DNA from: Anaerolineae bacterium
Lineage (GTDB): Bacteria > Chloroflexota > Anaerolineae > Promineifilales > Promineifilaceae
NCBI GenBank assembly: GCA_019637635.1
Contig: JAHBVI010000015.1
Span: 1 to 64,000 of the forward strand
DNA: 64,000 nt
Direction: 5' to 3'
Below are positions 1 to 8,526 of the stretch, in pieces. Under the pieces are notes generated by a model, which was not told where the DNA came from, searched no databases, and was given only the letters and a program-made list of their open reading frames with translations. How positions within the stretch are numbered: position 1 is the first letter of the stretch; each line of letters begins with the position of its first letter. Made by a program: the position numbers and the translations under genes.

Positions 1-29
1 AAGTACATGGCTGTCTGGGTAGTCAGGAC

Positions 30-1250
30 GTTTGAACGGCCGTAACGCTCTCAGGGGCATTCCGACTATTGCTGTCCCGCCCATTAACAAAACCCGCAGC
101 AGGTTTGAACGGCCGTAACGCTCTCAGGGGCATTCCGACGGTGTTTAGCTGGCTTGAGGAAACTCTGGACAGCAGCAGTTTGAACGGCCGTAACGCTCTC
201 AGGGGCATTCCGACCCACCATCACAGCCACATGCTGTACACATTTCACCGAGTTTGAACGGCCGTAACGCTCTCAGGGGCATTCCGACCATTCTCATCAC
301 CAAAAAGCCAACTTAGGGGATTCATTTTGTTTGAACGGCCGTAACGCTCTCAGGGGCATTCCGACAAGATATTTCACCAGTGGAAAGGCCAAGAGCAAAG
401 GGGTTTGAACGGCCGTAACGCTCTCAGGGGCATTCCGACAGAAAATCACAAACGTTCTGGTGGTACCTCATCAACTTGTTTGAACGGCCGTAACGCTCTC
501 AGGGGCATTCCGACAAGAAGGTCATTGTGCTCGACCATCTGAGAACCACGCAGTTTGAACGGCCGTAACGCTCTCAGGGGCATTCCGACTCTTGCAGACA
601 CATTTTGTAGACAAATTCCCTCGTGTTTGAACGGCCGTAACGCTCTCAGGGGCATTCCGACACAACGTATGTTTTCACCCAGGTGTCGGGAGCGAGTTTG
701 AACGGCCGTAACGCTCTCAGGGGCATTCCGACATAGCGTCATGATACCCGCGCCAGTATGCCCGCTGTTTGAACGGCCGTAACGCTCTCAGGGGCATTCC
801 GACATGCGTCTTTGCCATGCCACGCCCTACAAAGTCCGCGTTTGAACGGCCGTAACGCTCTCAGGGGCATTCCGACTCGTACCAGAACAAGTCTGGCCGA
901 ATTGGATCCATGAGTTTGAACGGCCGTAACGCTCTCAGGGGCATTCCGACATAACAACCAATGGCCCTCTCACAGCAAAACGGGGTGCGTTTGAACGGCC
1001 GTAACGCTCTCAGGGGCATTCCGACGAACCCGGAGGATGCGGCAACGATCCACAAGCGCTCAAGTTTGAACGGCCGTAACGCTCTCAGGGGCATTCCGAC
1101 CCACTAATACTTCACACGTCTGATGGTTTTGCATCGTCGTTTGAACGGCCGTAACGCTCTCAGGGGCATTCCGACAAGCTGTAGCGGCGTGGTGCGATGG
1201 TGCCCATGTTTTCGTTTGAACGGCCGTAACGCTCTCAGGGGCATTCCGAC
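30..1250 (-). CRISPR. CRISPR array, 17 identical 37-bp repeats, left end outside window
   Basis: Seventeen 37-bp repeats begin at 30, 103, 178, 252, 329, 403, 478, 553, 625, 696, 767, 840, 914, 989, 1064, 1139 and 1214. On the plus strand each starts GTTTGAACGGCCGTAACG and ends GGGGCATTCCGAC. I see no mismatches among copies. The 16 complete spacers are 34-40 bp and all different. Bases 1-29 look like part of another spacer, so the array continues to the left. Read on the minus strand the repeat starts GTCGGAATG and ends GTTCAAAC, which resembles the CAAAC/GAAAC 3' ends of many type I and III repeats. A TTGACA box to the right also points to minus-strand transcription, so I infer a leader on the right and minus orientation. 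No cas gene lies in the window, so the subtype cannot be assigned. ORFs through the array (repeating MPLRALRPFK peptides) are not genes. Confidence 0.98.
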
Positions 1251-1345
1251 CAGCAATCTTGGGTTTGTCTAAATCCATTGTTTACAAGTTGAGGTTTTCT
1301 GGCAGATGTCAAGGTCAAAAACAAAACCTCTGTTGACCAACACCA
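1251..1345 (-). promoter_or_regulatory. Putative CRISPR leader
   Basis: This stretch is AT-richer than its surroundings and directly abuts the last intact repeat. On the minus strand it carries a perfect TTGACA at 1312-1307, preceded by TTGACC at 1318-1313, reading toward the array. The only nearby -10 candidate is a weak TTGTAAAC-like box around 1288-1281, so the spacing is not ideal. An 8-bp inverted repeat, GAGGTTTT (from about 1291) with AAAACCTC (ending 1330), flanks the box. Leader identity is inferred from position and the promoter-like box. An intact terminal repeat on this side fits a leader-proximal end. Confidence 0.5.
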
Positions 1346-1437
1346 CCCGGTGATCCATCATCGCCCGGTGATCCATCACCGCCCGGTGATCAATCACCGC
1401 CCGGTGATCAATCACCGCCCGGTGATCAATCACCGGG
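1346..1437. repeat. Five tandem copies of an 18-bp near-palindromic unit
   Basis: Units start at 1346, 1364, 1382, 1400 and 1418 with consensus CCCGGTGATCAATCACCG. The first two read CCATCA in place of CAATCA, and the first ends ATCG. Each unit is almost self-complementary. The last copy, with flanking bases (1417-1438), forms a perfect 10-bp stem closed by CA. An ORF reading repeated VIHHRP/VINHRP peptides across it is an artefact of the tandem repeat. Confidence 0.95.
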
Positions 1438-1448
1438 CTAAACAGCGT

Positions 1449-1544
1449 CGCCCCATCAATGGGGCGGGATGCTCTGCCAGCCCCATTGATGGGGCGCTAC
1501 CGACCAGCCAGGGCATTCATGCCCTGGCGATAGGTGACCCTATC
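1449..1544. repeat. Cluster of four short perfect hairpins
   Basis: Four consecutive inverted repeats are visible. 1449-1466 has an 8-bp stem around CA. 1480-1495 has a 7-bp stem around TG and is the exact reverse complement of 1450-1465. 1507-1528 has a 10-bp stem GCCAGGGCAT around TC. 1529-1544 has a 6-bp stem GATAGG around TGAC. Together with the hairpin ending the 18-bp tandem repeat, several share the layout stem-AT-NN-AT-stem with unrelated outer sequences. Further right, 1558-1583 holds a 9-bp tandem TTCGCGCCC repeat. I see no gene between the array and dnaE. Confidence 0.85.
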
Positions 1545-1645
1545 CCACTCTCATTACCTTCGCGCCCTTCGCGCCCTTCGCGGCTCCCACTCCCCCCAAA
1601 ACGCGCCTTAAAATTTTGCCAGATCCCGGCAGGCACGGCCGTTTG

Positions 1646-1654
1646 TGGTATACT
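1646..1654 (+). promoter_or_regulatory. dnaE: Candidate extended -10 promoter for dnaE
   Basis: TGGTATACT gives a TATACT -10 with an upstream TGn extension. No convincing -35 lies 16-18 bp upstream. It sits about 90 bp before the dnaE start. Between them at 1704-1731 are four perfect copies of the heptamer TACCGAT, which would lie in the 5' untranslated region. Confidence 0.4.
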
Positions 1655-1743
1655 CCTCTCCATGCGGGACAACACAACAATTGAGAGGTAATTGGTGAAC
1701 TTCTACCGATTACCGATTACCGATTACCGATAAAGGCCACACC

Positions 1744-4700
1744 ATGTCAAACGACTACCCCCAATTTGTCCACCTGCACTGCCACAGCGAATATTCCCTG
1801 CTCGATGGGCTGAGCCGGGTAAACGATCTGGTGGGGCGGGCGGCGGAATTGGGGCAAACGGCCGTGGCCCTCACCGACCATGGCGCCATGTACGGCGCCA
1901 TCGAATTTTACCGCGCCGCCAAAGCGGCCGGCGTCAAACCCATCATCGGCATTGAAACCTACCTGGCCCGGCGCAGCATGGCCGACAAAGACCCGCAACT
2001 GGACAAAACCCGCTTCCACATGCTGCTGCTGGCCCAAAACCAGACCGGCTACAAAAACCTGCTGCACATCGCCAGCGCCGCCCAACTGGACGGCTACTAC
2101 TACAAACCGCGCATAGACCGCCCCTTCATGGCCGCCCACAGCGACGGCCTCATTGCCACCACCGGCTGCATGGCCGGCGAAATCCCCCGCGCCATTGGCG
2201 ACGGCAATATGAAGCTGGCGCATAAACTCCTGGGCGAATACCTGGACATCTTCGGCAAAGAGCGCCTCTTCCTGGAACTGCAAGAACATTCCATTCCCGA
2301 ACTCAGCGCCATCAACAAAAAGCTGATTGAGATGGCCCCGCATTTCGGCCTGGAACACAACTTCCTGGCCACCAATGATGTGCATTATGTTCGCGCCGCC
2401 GACGCCGCCCCCCACGAAGTGCTGCTGTGCATCCAGACCAGTTCCACCGTGCAAAACCCCAAAATGCGCTTCTCTGACCAGGGCTATTACCTGAAATCCT
2501 ACGACGAAATGATGCGCCTCTTCCAGGGCTACCCGGAGGCGGTGGTGCGCAACAGCCTGCAAAACAGCCTGCTCATCGTGGAGCAGTGCGCCGTTGACCT
2601 GGACGACAAAAATTACCACCTGCCCCATTTTGACGTGCCCGCCGGCGCCGATGCGCCTGCCTACCTGCGTGCCCTGTGTGAAGAGGGGCTGGCCTGGCGC
2701 TACGGCGCCGAACGCGCCCATCAAGACGCCGACCTGCGCGCCCGGCTCGACCACGAACTACGCATCATCAACGGCATGGGGTTTGAAACCTACTTCCTCA
2801 TCGTCTGGGATTTGTGCGAATGGGCCGCCCGCTCAGACCGCTGGTGGCAGCAGCATCAAGACCCCTTCCCCTACGAAAGCTACCAGGAGTGGAAAGACAA
2901 CGACATCTGGTGGAATGTGCGCGGCTCCGGCGCCGGGTCGGTGGTGGCCTATACCTTGGGCATTACCAGCATTGATCCCCTGGCCAACGGCCTTATCTTT
3001 GAACGCTTCCTGAATCCGGGCCGCGTTTCCATGCCCGATATTGACCTGGATTATCCCGACGACGCCCGCCATTGGATGGTGGCCTATGCCAAACGGCGCT
3101 ACGGCGCGGAAAAGGTGGCCCAAATCATCACTTTTGGTACGTTGGGGGCGCGCGCAGCCATCCGCGATGTGGGGCGGGCATTAGACATGCCCCTGCCGGA
3201 AGTGGACGGCATTGCCCGTCTGATCCCGGCCATTCCCGGCAAACCGGCGCACATCGCCGACGTGCTGAACAAGGATCACGAGTTTTATTCGGCCGAACTG
3301 GAACAGCGGTACAAGGGCGAAAAGGCGGTCAAAGAACTGCTGGACACGGCGCGTAATCTGGAAGGAGTGGCCCGCCACGCTTCCAGCCATGCCGCCGGGG
3401 TGATTATTTCCGATCGGCCGTTGGAAGAATACGTGCCCCTCAACCGCCCCACCAGCGGCGAGGAAGGGCTGGGTGGCCTGGATCGGGTGACGCAGTGGCC
3501 GATGGAAATTGTGGAATCTATTGGTCTGCTGAAAGTGGACTTCCTGGGGCTGAGTACATTGACGGTGATGCGCCGCGCCGCCCGCCTGATTGAGGAGCGG
3601 TATGGGGTGCGGTACACCATGGATAACATCCCCTACGATGTGGGGCACGTGGGACCAGACCCGACCAAAAAGCCGGAAAAGCTGTTTGATATGCTGGCGC
3701 AGGGGCGTGTGGCCGGCATATTCCAGGTGGAAGGGGCGGGGATGAAGCGGTTGATGATGGATATGAAACCGCAGCGGTTTGACCACATCATCGCTGCCAT
3801 CTCTCTTTATCGCCCCGGCCCGATGGAAAACATCCCCGAATATATTGCCCGGATGCACGGTGAACGGGAGATACGGTACCATCACCCGGCGCTGGAACCG
3901 ATTTTAGGCGATACCTACGCCATTGTGGTGTATCAGGAGCAGATCATCCGTATTGCCGCGGAATTGGCAGGCTATGAGCCGGGTGAGGCGGATATGATCC
4001 GCAAGGCGGTGTCCAAGAAGAAAAAAGATTTGATGGAAAAACACCGCATTCAATTCACGGAAGGGGCGATGGCCAGAGGGTTGAGCCGGGAAGTGTGCGC
4101 CGCCATTTGGGGGGATATTGAGTTTTTTGCCCGGTATGGCTTCAACAAATCACACGCGGCGGATTATGCCAAAGTGACCTGCCAGACGGCGTTTTTGAAG
4201 GCGCATTACCCGGTGGAGTACCTGACGGCCATGCTCTCGGTGGAGCGGGACAATACGGACAAGGTGCGCCGCTACTTTGCGGAGGCAAAGACGCTGGGCA
4301 TTGACGTGGCCCCGCCGGACGTTAACACCTCGGCGCTTGATTTTACGATAGAAGATAAGGGCGACCGGCATCTCATCCGTTTTGGGTTGGGGGCCATTAA
4401 AAATGCGGGTGAGGCGGCGCTGAACCAGATTTTGGCGGAACGGGAGGCCCATGGGCCGTTTCAGAGCGTGGCCGATTTGTGTGAGCGGGTAGATTTGAAG
4501 CGGGTGGGCAAACGGCCGTTAGAATACATGATTAAAGCGCGTGTTTTTGATTGTTGGGGGGAGCCGCCGCAGTTGATGGATGCGCTGGATCGTCTGGTGA
4601 GCTACAGCGGCACGGAACATGCCGCCGCTTCGGTGGGGCAGATGAGTTTGTTTGGTGGGGCCACAGGCGCCCCGGCGTTGAAGGTGAGCGTAGACCTGCT

Positions 4701-5709
4701 GCATCCACCGGACCAGGTAGCCAGAGTAGACCACAAAGTGCTGCTAGAGTGGGAAAAAGAGGCGCTGGGGGTGCATGTGTCGGAGCATCCATTGGAACGG
4801 CCGTTAGCCACCCTCACCACGCTCACCACCGCCGCCATCCCCGACATTGACGCCAACTGGCACACCAAGACGGTGAAACTGGCGGGCATGATCAGCCATT
4901 TGCGCACGCTGACTACCAAGAAGGGTGAACCGATGGCCTTTGCCACGCTGGAAGACCTGGACGGCAAAATTGACCTGGTTTTCTTCCCGCGCACCTGGAA
5001 GGAGTGCCGCGAGCAGGTGAGTGTGGATCAGGTGCTATTGGTGCTGGGCAAGGTACAGGCCAAAGGGGATGAATTGAGCATCCTGGTAGACCGGGTGTCG
5101 GCCAACGCCGAAGTGGCGCTGGCGGCTGAGGAGGATCAGTCGTATTTGGGACTGGTCAATGGCTCTGCCTACGGGCACGAGAATGGTAATGGGTACACGC
5201 AAGGCAACGCCAACGGCCGTGAGAACGCCAACGGCCGTACTGCTACCTATCCGCCGCCCCCGCCCGAAGATGAGTTCATCGCCGAACCGCCGCCCTATTT
5301 TGCCGCCGAACCGGTCTATGCCGCGCCGCCACCGCCGCCTAATTTTGAGGAAGACGAGGTGGGCGGTGGGCAGTTGGCAATGAGCAGTGAGCGGTTAGCA
5401 GTGAGCGGTGGGCAGTGGGCAGTGGGCAGTGAGCAGGTACAAATGGGGGAACGTAACCGGCCACCAGCCACTCTCCCCCAGCGCGCCGTCACTGTGGTGG
5501 TGGAAGTACGGCCGTCGGGCAATTGGCAGAAGGCGTGCCGGGATATAGTCCGCCTGGCGGATGAATATGAAGGGCCAGATGGCCTCACCATCCACATTGT
5601 GGGGCAGGGGTTAAAGATGGCATTGGGGTACGGCCGTACCCGCAGTTGCCCCGAACTCTTCGACGCCCTCCGCCTCATCTCTAGCATTGCCAAAGTTTAT
5701 AATGATTGA
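1744..5709 (+). CDS. dnaE: DNA polymerase III subunit alpha
   Basis: Catalytic subunit of the replicative polymerase, 1321 aa (typical DnaE is about 1150-1200). An N-terminal PHP domain carries HLHCHSEYSLLDG and TDHGAMYG. The polymerase aspartates sit in PDIDLD at residues 431-436, and the third in KVDFLGL (Asp about 599). A helix-hairpin-helix region and an OB fold (about 1044-1115) follow. Residues about 1138-1235 form a linker of Asn/Gly repeats, poly-Pro, and a segment encoded by an 11-unit heptamer repeat. A short conserved-looking domain (about 1245-1320) closes the protein. The extra length is the linker plus this tail. Start ATG fits the family N-terminus. The gene stands alone, with a toxin-antitoxin pair downstream. 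Confidence 0.98.
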   Translation: MSNDYPQFVHLHCHSEYSLLDGLSRVNDLVGRAAELGQTAVALTDHGAMYGAIEFYRAAKAAGVKPIIGIETYLARRSMADKDPQLDKTRFHMLLLAQNQTGYKNLLHIASAAQLDGYYYKPRIDRPFMAAHSDGLIATTGCMAGEIPRAIGDGNMKLAHKLLGEYLDIFGKERLFLELQEHSIPELSAINKKLIEMAPHFGLEHNFLATNDVHYVRAADAAPHEVLLCIQTSSTVQNPKMRFSDQGYYLKSYDEMMRLFQGYPEAVVRNSLQNSLLIVEQCAVDLDDKNYHLPHFDVPAGADAPAYLRALCEEGLAWRYGAERAHQDADLRARLDHELRIINGMGFETYFLIVWDLCEWAARSDRWWQQHQDPFPYESYQEWKDNDIWWNVRGSGAGSVVAYTLGITSIDPLANGLIFERFLNPGRVSMPDIDLDYPDDARHWMVAYAKRRYGAEKVAQIITFGTLGARAAIRDVGRALDMPLPEVDGIARLIPAIPGKPAHIADVLNKDHEFYSAELEQRYKGEKAVKELLDTARNLEGVARHASSHAAGVIISDRPLEEYVPLNRPTSGEEGLGGLDRVTQWPMEIVESIGLLKVDFLGLSTLTVMRRAARLIEERYGVRYTMDNIPYDVGHVGPDPTKKPEKLFDMLAQGRVAGIFQVEGAGMKRLMMDMKPQRFDHIIAAISLYRPGPMENIPEYIARMHGEREIRYHHPALEPILGDTYAIVVYQEQIIRIAAELAGYEPGEADMIRKAVSKKKKDLMEKHRIQFTEGAMARGLSREVCAAIWGDIEFFARYGFNKSHAADYAKVTCQTAFLKAHYPVEYLTAMLSVERDNTDKVRRYFAEAKTLGIDVAPPDVNTSALDFTIEDKGDRHLIRFGLGAIKNAGEAALNQILAEREAHGPFQSVADLCERVDLKRVGKRPLEYMIKARVFDCWGEPPQLMDALDRLVSYSGTEHAAASVGQMSLFGGATGAPALKVSVDLLHPPDQVARVDHKVLLEWEKEALGVHVSEHPLERPLATLTTLTTAAIPDIDANWHTKTVKLAGMISHLRTLTTKKGEPMAFATLEDLDGKIDLVFFPRTWKECREQVSVDQVLLVLGKVQAKGDELSILVDRVSANAEVALAAEEDQSYLGLVNGSAYGHENGNGYTQGNANGRENANGRTATYPPPPPEDEFIAEPPPYFAAEPVYAAPPPPPNFEEDEVGGGQLAMSSERLAVSGGQWAVGSEQVQMGERNRPPATLPQRAVTVVVEVRPSGNWQKACRDIVRLADEYEGPDGLTIHIVGQGLKMALGYGRTRSCPELFDALRLISSIAKVYND
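5361..5436 (+). repeat. Eleven-unit heptamer repeat inside dnaE
   Basis: Consecutive heptamers from 5361 read GGGCGGT, GGGCAGT, TGGCAAT, GAGCAGT, GAGCGGT, TAGCAGT, GAGCGGT, three GGGCAGT and a final GAGCAG. Because three heptamers equal seven codons, the peptide has a 7-residue period (GGGQLAM, SSERLAV, SGGQWAV, GSEQVQM). The reading frame stays open. It lies in the linker between the OB fold and the C-terminal domain of DnaE. Confidence 0.9.
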
Positions 5710-5776
5710 ACGCGATTTGTTTGCATTAAGCAAATTAACCGTTGCGTTTTTATTTGCCATATGCTAACATCGTGCG

Positions 5777-6037
5777 ATGTATGAAGTAACCTATTCCCGG
5801 CAGGCTGAACGTGCATTGCTCAGACTGCCCCGGCATTTGGCCAGTCGGATTCGGGAAAAATTAGACCAGATTGCAGTTGATCCCTATGCCCAACACAACA
5901 ACGTCACAAGACTTCAGGGACGGCCTGGTTATCGTTTGCGCATTGGCGATTGGCGGGTTATTTACAAGATTCAGGACGGAGAAATGTTCATTCTGGTTCT
6001 GAAAATAGGGCCACGCGGAGATGTTTACGATGAGTAA
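5777..6037 (+). CDS. RelE/ParE-type toxin
   Basis: 86-aa protein of the RelE/ParE superfamily, typically ribosome-dependent mRNA interferases or gyrase inhibitors. It starts MYEVTYSRQAERALLRLP and keeps the family core GYRLRIGDWRVIYKI followed by a C-terminal strand (LVLKIGPRGDVYDE). The length is normal. The downstream XRE antitoxin starts inside its 3' end (8-bp overlap), a common translational coupling in toxin-first modules. A small inverted repeat, TTTGC-ATTAA-GCAAA at 5720-5734 upstream, could be an operator, but this is inference. Confidence 0.9.
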   Translation: MYEVTYSRQAERALLRLPRHLASRIREKLDQIAVDPYAQHNNVTRLQGRPGYRLRIGDWRVIYKIQDGEMFILVLKIGPRGDVYDE

Positions 6038-6407
6038 AATCCAACTCATTCTCAAAGAAGGCCAACCAGAGTATGCTGTTTTGCCTTATGACCTGTACGT
6101 GCAACTGGTTGAAGACGCCGAAATGTTGCAAGATATTCGGGATTATGATGACGTGGTGGCGCGCATTGCCAGCTGTGAAGAGGAATTGATTCCGGCGCGG
6201 GTGCCGTATGCCATTTTGGATGGGGAAAACCCGGTGAAGGTGTGGCGGGAATATCGGGGGCTGTCGCAAGCGGAACTGGCGCAGGCGGCGGGCATCAGCA
6301 CCGCCTATTTGTCACAGATTGAAACGGGGAAACGGGTGGGGAAAACGGCCGTGCTGCAAGCCATCGCCCGCGCCCTTAACCTGACATTGGATGATATTGT
6401 GAAGTAG
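6030..6407 (+). CDS. XRE-family antitoxin
   Basis: 125-aa DNA-binding partner of the upstream RelE-like toxin. The N-terminal half (about 1-70) is a toxin-binding-type region of mixed strands and helices. The C-terminal half is a Cro/C1 helix-turn-helix: VWREYRGLSQAELAQAAGI, then STAYLSQIETGKR. I chose ATG at 6030 because GGAG at 6017-6020 is correctly spaced for it and too close to the earlier ATG at 6021. Its stop codon TAG lies inside the left arm of a 63-bp inverted-repeat element. It probably represses its own operon. Confidence 0.88.
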   Translation: MSKIQLILKEGQPEYAVLPYDLYVQLVEDAEMLQDIRDYDDVVARIASCEEELIPARVPYAILDGENPVKVWREYRGLSQAELAQAAGISTAYLSQIETGKRVGKTAVLQAIARALNLTLDDIVK

Positions 6408-6468
6408 TGCCAGGCAAGGGGCTGTTCCCCTCTGTTAACCAAAACAGTCTTGCCCCTTGCCTGGCACT
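6406..6468. repeat. 63-bp inverted-repeat element, copy 1
   Basis: A perfect 17-bp terminal inverted repeat (6406-6422, AGTGCCAGGCAAGGGGC; 6452-6468) surrounds a central region with GTTAACC. The same arms occur at 31062-31123 and 58691-58754. This copy is inverted relative to copy 2, judged from the core. It lies between two convergent genes and overlaps the antitoxin stop codon, so it may act as a bidirectional terminator. Confidence 0.9.
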
Positions 6469-6472
6469 GCCG

Positions 6473-8326
6473 TTACCGAATCTCCCGTAGCATTGGTACC
6501 AGTTTATATTTGCGCTGGTGGGTGGTGAGCAGGCCACCCAGGTAGGCGCGCCATTCATCCTGGCGTTGGTGTTGTAAGTAAATGTCACGGGCCTGGCGCA
6601 GGTAAGACACGGCCGTGTCATAATCCTTCGCCTTCCCCCCACCCATAATCCGTTCCGCCAACTGCCGGTACTTTTGAATGCCCCAATCGGGATATTTTTC
6701 CTGCGTGGCGGCAATCACCTTTGTCAATTCGCCGCCGAAGTAAAGATAGCTACTGGCGTCTATCTTTTTCATCGCTTCCATCAACATGCCTTCATACAGG
6801 AAAATGTCTATGGCCTCCCCGCCATACGTCCGGCTGACCAACGTGGGCAGCAGTTCCAGCTTTACCACCGACCAATCGTCACCCGCCAGCCGTTCCACCG
6901 CCTGGTAATCGGCCAGGCGGCAGCTGTGCTGGAAGGCAATTTTAGCAGCTTGTAAGGCCAGCGACGGCCGTCCCGCCTGTTCGGCCTGGTCGCGCAGCCA
7001 CACCGCCAAGGCCCCTTTGCCCGAATCCGACCCGGCCCTCAGGCCAAATTCGTCACGCGCCGGCTCCGGCACAGCCAGGCCAGACTCGCCAATTTCTAAC
7101 GCCGCCGCCATCTCCCCCTGCCCGGCCAACACCTGCGCCAGCGCCAGATATTCGTGGGCGTTGGTCAAAAGCTGCCGCGCTTCCGCCAGCGCCTGTTCCA
7201 CCTGACCGGCGCGCGCCAGCATATTCACGTACAGGCTGGTCTCCCCCTCGGCTTCCGCCAGATAGATGTACTCCTGAAAACGCCCCTGCCTTTCCAGGAT
7301 GCGCAGCCGGGCGCCGGCTAACTGGTCGGCATAGTCCGGCGCTTCCCCTTCCCAGGCGCCCTTGTCGGTGATATGCCCTTGCAGCACGGCCACCAACGGC
7401 GGGTAATCCCAGCCTTGCGTCACGGCCGTGACCGCCAACTCCATCTCCCCCACATCCCCTTCCCAGCTCTCAATTTGCGCCAGCCACTCCTCCTGCTCTT
7501 CCGGGGATAGCTCCAGGCTCAACAATACCTCGGCCAGCCATTCGGCCAATTCTGACGTCATTTCCTCAAACTGGTAATCGCTTTCTTCATAGACCCATTC
7601 GTCCAGTTCGTTCAAACCATCGGCATAAGTATCTATTATCGTCACCAGCAGCGAGGCCGCCGCCTCTGCCTGCCCATCAGCCAGCAGCGATTCCACCTTG
7701 TCCAGATGTGGCCGCAGAATTTCCTCCAGGTCAACGCCGGTACCATCATCATCGTAGTCGTAATAGTCGTAGCCACGGCCGTGCGGCTGCCCGGCAGCGC
7801 GAAAATCTTTGCTAATCTCCCGGCGCACGGCGGCCTCGTCTACGGCGGCGATGGAGGGGCCGGGCGCGCTTGCACTGAGCGCAGCCGAAGTGGCGATTGC
7901 CGGCCGTTTTTGCAGCCATTCCACCTCCCGTTCCAACGCCGCCATCAACTCTGGCCGACCGGCCACCAGATTCAACAGCACCCGGCGCAATTGTGTTTCC
8001 GTCAACCCATCCAATACGGTCTCTAATTCCGGCTTCTCCACGACCGCCTCTGCCTGATGCACCAGCGTCAACAACACGGCCACAATATGTTTACAATCCC
8101 CACCCCAATCATAAGGGCAGGTGCAGTTGGCATCGGCAACGCCGGTTTCGTCCAGCGTGATTTGCACCTGGTACGGTTCGTATTCGCTGCCTTCCACAAC
8201 GGCCGTAACCACATCCCCCCGCCGCACCACATCGCTCACATATCCATTCCGATAATAACCCTGCCCCTTGGCAAACGACTGCGCCGAAGCCCGCGCCTGA
8301 ATATCTTTTTCCGACAAACTGCTCAT
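6473..8326 (-). CDS. SWIM zinc-finger protein
   Basis: 617-aa protein with an N-terminal SWIM zinc finger: C68-T-C70, then C78-K-H80 (CxCx7CxH). SWIM domains bind zinc and often mediate DNA or protein contacts. The rest is helical and acidic, with TPR-like helical pairs in the second half (for example AGQVEQALAEARQLL and YLALAQVLAGQGEMAAALEI). Between about residues 150 and 175 is a low-complexity segment encoded partly by a dispersed repeat (7872-7892). The start MSSLSEKD follows an AGAGGTGG-type ribosome site. Function beyond zinc binding is unknown. Convergent with the toxin-antitoxin pair, divergent from the phosphonate transporter. Confidence 0.85.
   Translation of the reverse strand: MSSLSEKDIQARASAQSFAKGQGYYRNGYVSDVVRRGDVVTAVVEGSEYEPYQVQITLDETGVADANCTCPYDWGGDCKHIVAVLLTLVHQAEAVVEKPELETVLDGLTETQLRRVLLNLVAGRPELMAALEREVEWLQKRPAIATSAALSASAPGPSIAAVDEAAVRREISKDFRAAGQPHGRGYDYYDYDDDGTGVDLEEILRPHLDKVESLLADGQAEAAASLLVTIIDTYADGLNELDEWVYEESDYQFEEMTSELAEWLAEVLLSLELSPEEQEEWLAQIESWEGDVGEMELAVTAVTQGWDYPPLVAVLQGHITDKGAWEGEAPDYADQLAGARLRILERQGRFQEYIYLAEAEGETSLYVNMLARAGQVEQALAEARQLLTNAHEYLALAQVLAGQGEMAAALEIGESGLAVPEPARDEFGLRAGSDSGKGALAVWLRDQAEQAGRPSLALQAAKIAFQHSCRLADYQAVERLAGDDWSVVKLELLPTLVSRTYGGEAIDIFLYEGMLMEAMKKIDASSYLYFGGELTKVIAATQEKYPDWGIQKYRQLAERIMGGGKAKDYDTAVSYLRQARDIYLQHQRQDEWRAYLGGLLTTHQRKYKLVPMLREIR
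7872..7892. repeat. Dispersed CACTGAGCG...CGAAGTG-type element within the SWIM gene
   Basis: GCACTGAGCGCAGCCGAAGTG has 4-bp CACT/AGTG ends around GAGCGCAGCCGA. In one plus-strand frame it gives the peptide CTERSRS, which I recognise from spurious ORFs over this repeat in other bacterial genomes. It lies in frame inside a low-complexity part of the SWIM protein, so it appears tolerated there. Confidence 0.55.
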
Positions 8327-8422
8327 TTTCCACCTCTCTTATTCGTAAGCTCACTACCCCCCACCACCTGTCAAGGGATTATAAACCAACAAATTGAACG
8401 ACAAAAACGGAAACGCCAACAT

Positions 8423-8450
8423 TTGGCATCAGGATCAACTTGGTTATAAT
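8423..8450 (+). promoter_or_regulatory. Sigma70-like promoter for the phn operon
   Basis: TTGGCA at 8423-8428, 16-bp spacer, perfect TATAAT at 8445-8450, about 75 bp before the phnD start codon. This is the best promoter match upstream of the four-gene transporter operon. An ACGGCCGT octamer lies in the leader near 8470. Confidence 0.6.
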
Positions 8451-8526
8451 CCCGCTGTTTGAACCCCATACGGCCGTCACACCCATTCATCGTTGGCGCG
8501 CCATTCATACACTTAAGGAGACCAAA

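Noticed and set aside
23..1278. Overlapping ORFs through the CRISPR array with repeated MPLRALRPFK or RNAPESVTAVQT peptides
   Set aside because: They are translations of the repeat; no ribosome sites and they change with each spacer.
1350..1691. 113-codon plus ORF with VIHHRP repeats
   Set aside because: Translation of the 18-bp tandem repeat and hairpins; no protein-like remainder and no ribosome site.
8440..8526. Upstream extension of PhnD
   Set aside because: AAGGAG and the signal peptide place the start at 8527; the extension covers the promoter.
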